The notes under the pieces: generated by a model
Databases searched by the model: none
Told to the model about the DNA's origin: nothing
Seen by the model: the letters and a program-made list of their open reading frames with translations, nothing else
Position numbers and translations under genes: made by a program
In this document: positions 62,595-64,000 of the stretch, in pieces
How the letters are laid out: each line of letters starts with the position of its first letter
Position numbering within the stretch: the first letter of the stretch is position 1
Source of the DNA: Chloroflexota bacterium
GTDB taxonomy: Bacteria; Chloroflexota; Anaerolineae; B4-G1
Reading direction: 5' to 3'
NCBI GenBank assembly: GCA_012514315.1
Contig: JAAZAN010000023.1
Location: forward strand, 50,119 to 114,118
Length of the DNA stretch: 64,000 nucleotides

Positions 62595-63788
62595 TCAGTC
62601 ATCCAGCGCCTGGTATACCAGGACCTGGAAATCGGCCTGGAGCGGATATTCGCCACCGTCCATCAACTGCGGCATGATGACGCCGACGAGCTGCTCCGTC
62701 GGGTCGATCCAGAAGTCCGTCGTCGCGGCGCCGCCCCAGCCGAAGAGGCCCGGCGACCCCACGATCTGCGCCTGGGCTGGATCCATCAGGACCTTGCCGC
62801 CCAGGCCAAAACCGAAGCCTGGGTTCTGATATGACGGCAGCATCTCGGGCGTCAGGTGATTCATCATGGCGAGTTCGATGGTCTTGCGGCTCAGAATGCG
62901 TTCGCCGCCCCACGTACCCCCATTAAGCAGCATCTGCGCGAATTGGAAGTAGTCACCGATCGTCGATGCCAGGCCGCCGCCCCCCGATTCGAGCCGTGGT
63001 GGACGGGAGTAGATCCCGGTGGATGGCGCGTCGACCAGCCTGAGGCTGCCGTCTGGTTCTGGGGCGTAGTTGGCGGCCAATCGGTCAATCCGGTCTGGCG
63101 GCACGAAGAACCCGGTGTCCTGCATCCCCAATGGCTCGAAGACCTGTTGCTGAAGGAACGAGCCCAACGGCATGCCCGACGCCGCCTCGACGATGTAGCC
63201 GAGCACATCGGTCGAGACGCTGTAGCGCCACGCAGTCCCAGGCTGATGGACCAACGGGAGGTCTGCCAGCAGCGCCATTGTCTCCTGCAATGAGCGCCGG
63301 AGAAACTTGTCACCGTGGATATGCTGCCGGTACATCTCCTCGATGGGCGAGCTATCATCAAATCCGTACGTTAGCCCCGACGTGTGGGTCATGAGATCGC
63401 GCACAGTCATCTCACGCTCCAGGGGTTCGAACTCGATGTCGGTCTCTGTGAAACTCCGCAGAACCTGCAGGTCCTTGAAGGCCGGGATGAACTCCGATAC
63501 GGGGGTAGTGAGCTGGAAGCGCCCCTGCTCGTAAAGGGTCAGCGCAGCCACCGTTGTGATGGGCTTGGACATCGAGTAGATGCGGAAGATCGTATCCACC
63601 GCCATCGGCTTCTGCGCTTCGATGTCCATCTGGCCGAAAGTCTCCAGATAACACACCGCACCGTGTCGTGCGATCAGGACCACCAGGCCGGCAAAGTCAC
63701 CGCGGTCGATATAGGCCTCCATACAACGGCCAAGCCGTGCCAGACGGCTTGATGACATGCCAACAGACTCGGGTACAACGGTGTTCAT
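62595..63788 (-). CDS. Serine hydrolase, beta-lactamase class C/esterase family
   Basis: The 397-residue protein has the SxxK motif in SMSKPITTVAALTLYEQG (about 74), a Y-x-x type motif in WRYSVSTDVLGYIVE and a C-terminal GWGGAATTDFW in place of KTG. This fits the beta-lactamase-related esterases and D-aminopeptidases rather than a true class C enzyme, whose YAN and KTG motifs are missing. No signal peptide is visible, so it is probably cytoplasmic. GAGGAGG precedes the ATG. It faces the partial kinase gene on the same strand. Confidence 0.88.
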   Translation of the reverse strand: MNTVVPESVGMSSSRLARLGRCMEAYIDRGDFAGLVVLIARHGAVCYLETFGQMDIEAQKPMAVDTIFRIYSMSKPITTVAALTLYEQGRFQLTTPVSEFIPAFKDLQVLRSFTETDIEFEPLEREMTVRDLMTHTSGLTYGFDDSSPIEEMYRQHIHGDKFLRRSLQETMALLADLPLVHQPGTAWRYSVSTDVLGYIVEAASGMPLGSFLQQQVFEPLGMQDTGFFVPPDRIDRLAANYAPEPDGSLRLVDAPSTGIYSRPPRLESGGGGLASTIGDYFQFAQMLLNGGTWGGERILSRKTIELAMMNHLTPEMLPSYQNPGFGFGLGGKVLMDPAQAQIVGSPGLFGWGGAATTDFWIDPTEQLVGVIMPQLMDGGEYPLQADFQVLVYQALDD

Positions 63789-63833
63789 CTTAGGATCCTC
63801 CTCAATGCTCAGTGGTGTTTACACATCCGCCTG

Positions 63834-64000
63834 TCACTCCCGTGCCTGGGAGCTGGCTAAGGCGAGATATGCGGGCAATGCATCGATAACCGTCTGAGCG
63901 ACCTGATCCTCGCTCATCTCATCCGTCCTCACGTAGATATCCGCCCCTTTGCGCGCATGCCTCAGGCGATGCGAGAGCTCGGCCCACCACCCGGCGTCGA
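63834..64000 (-). CDS. Probable shikimate kinase, C-terminal end only
   Basis: The visible 54 codons end at a stop at 63834-63836 and read WWAELSHRLRHARKGADIYVRTDEMSEDQVAQTVIDALPAYLAL. The pattern of a basic helix, ADIYVRTD and a Val/Ile-rich last helix is that of the shikimate kinase C-terminus (R..lY..Ad..v.Td..s.eevv). The catalytic part lies beyond the window, so this is tentative; another P-loop nucleotide kinase is possible. It lies 45 bases upstream of the serine hydrolase start. Confidence 0.5.
   Translation of the reverse strand, partial: DAGWWAELSHRLRHARKGADIYVRTDEMSEDQVAQTVIDALPAYLALASSQARE

Noticed and set aside
1..64000. tRNA, rRNA, CRISPR array, insertion sequence or prophage
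   Set aside because: Reading both strands gave no cloverleaf-like TTCGA arm, regular spaced repeat array, transposase, integrase or phage gene.

Overview
The window reads as one contiguous piece of chromosome from a GC-rich bacterium, most likely a member of the Chloroflexota close to Anaerolineae. This is inferred from gene style rather than from a marker gene. The signs are Thr/Pro-rich 'PTPT' linkers behind membrane anchors, a MalT-like regulator with a SARP/BTAD tail, an ECF sigma factor paired with a DUF5667-type protein, and a zinc-ribbon/MutL-like membrane operon. I saw no rRNA, tRNA, CRISPR array, insertion sequence or prophage. Coding density is high and most genes sit in short operons.

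Layout. 0-7.8 kb: carbohydrate genes (GH38 alpha-mannosidase, secreted esterase, SDR, UroD-like protein, Gfo/Idh oxidoreductase). 7.8-15.8 kb: one tightly coupled operon from a clear promoter, encoding mostly uncharacterised membrane proteins, a long acidic zinc-ribbon protein with eight repeated Trp motifs, a MutL-like ASKHA ATPase and a beta-barrel-rich protein. 15.8-24.6 kb: a membrane protein with a sorting-like tail, RpiB, a glycosyltransferase, LysM and Gmad2 lipoprotein-type proteins, an NfnAB/SudAB-type flavoprotein pair and an Rcl-like nucleotide hydrolase. 24.7-29.2 kb: a large SARP/BTAD regulator, a perfect terminator hairpin, two 44-bp promoter-like repeats with tandem half-sites, a 56-aa secreted peptide, an NHLP-like 64-aa peptide and further small ORFs. 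29.2-36.7 kb: exopolysaccharide initiation transferase and glycosyltransferase, UbiB-like kinase, patatin, phasin-like protein, winged-helix regulator, SAM hydrolase. 36.8-42.5 kb: MurA with Asp in place of the catalytic Cys, then nucleobase-catabolism genes. 42.8-47.5 kb: a sugar/sugar-nucleotide operon. 47.5-53.3 kb: GNAT, MreB, SDR, ECF sigma and its membrane partner, RadC. 53.3-64 kb: a large two-enzyme-fold extracellular-type protein, FecR-like protein, acylphosphatase, RNase H-fold nuclease, gluzincin, HEAT protein, RseP, a serine hydrolase and the end of a probable shikimate kinase gene.

The two most promising undescribed systems are the 7.8-15.8 kb zinc-ribbon/MutL-like membrane operon and the 24.7-29.2 kb regulator/peptide locus. 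Promoters across the window share a pattern (TTGAC-like -35, 16-18 bp, TGnTATAAT-like -10), and at four genes the -10 lies so close to the start that a leaderless or near-leaderless mRNA is predicted.
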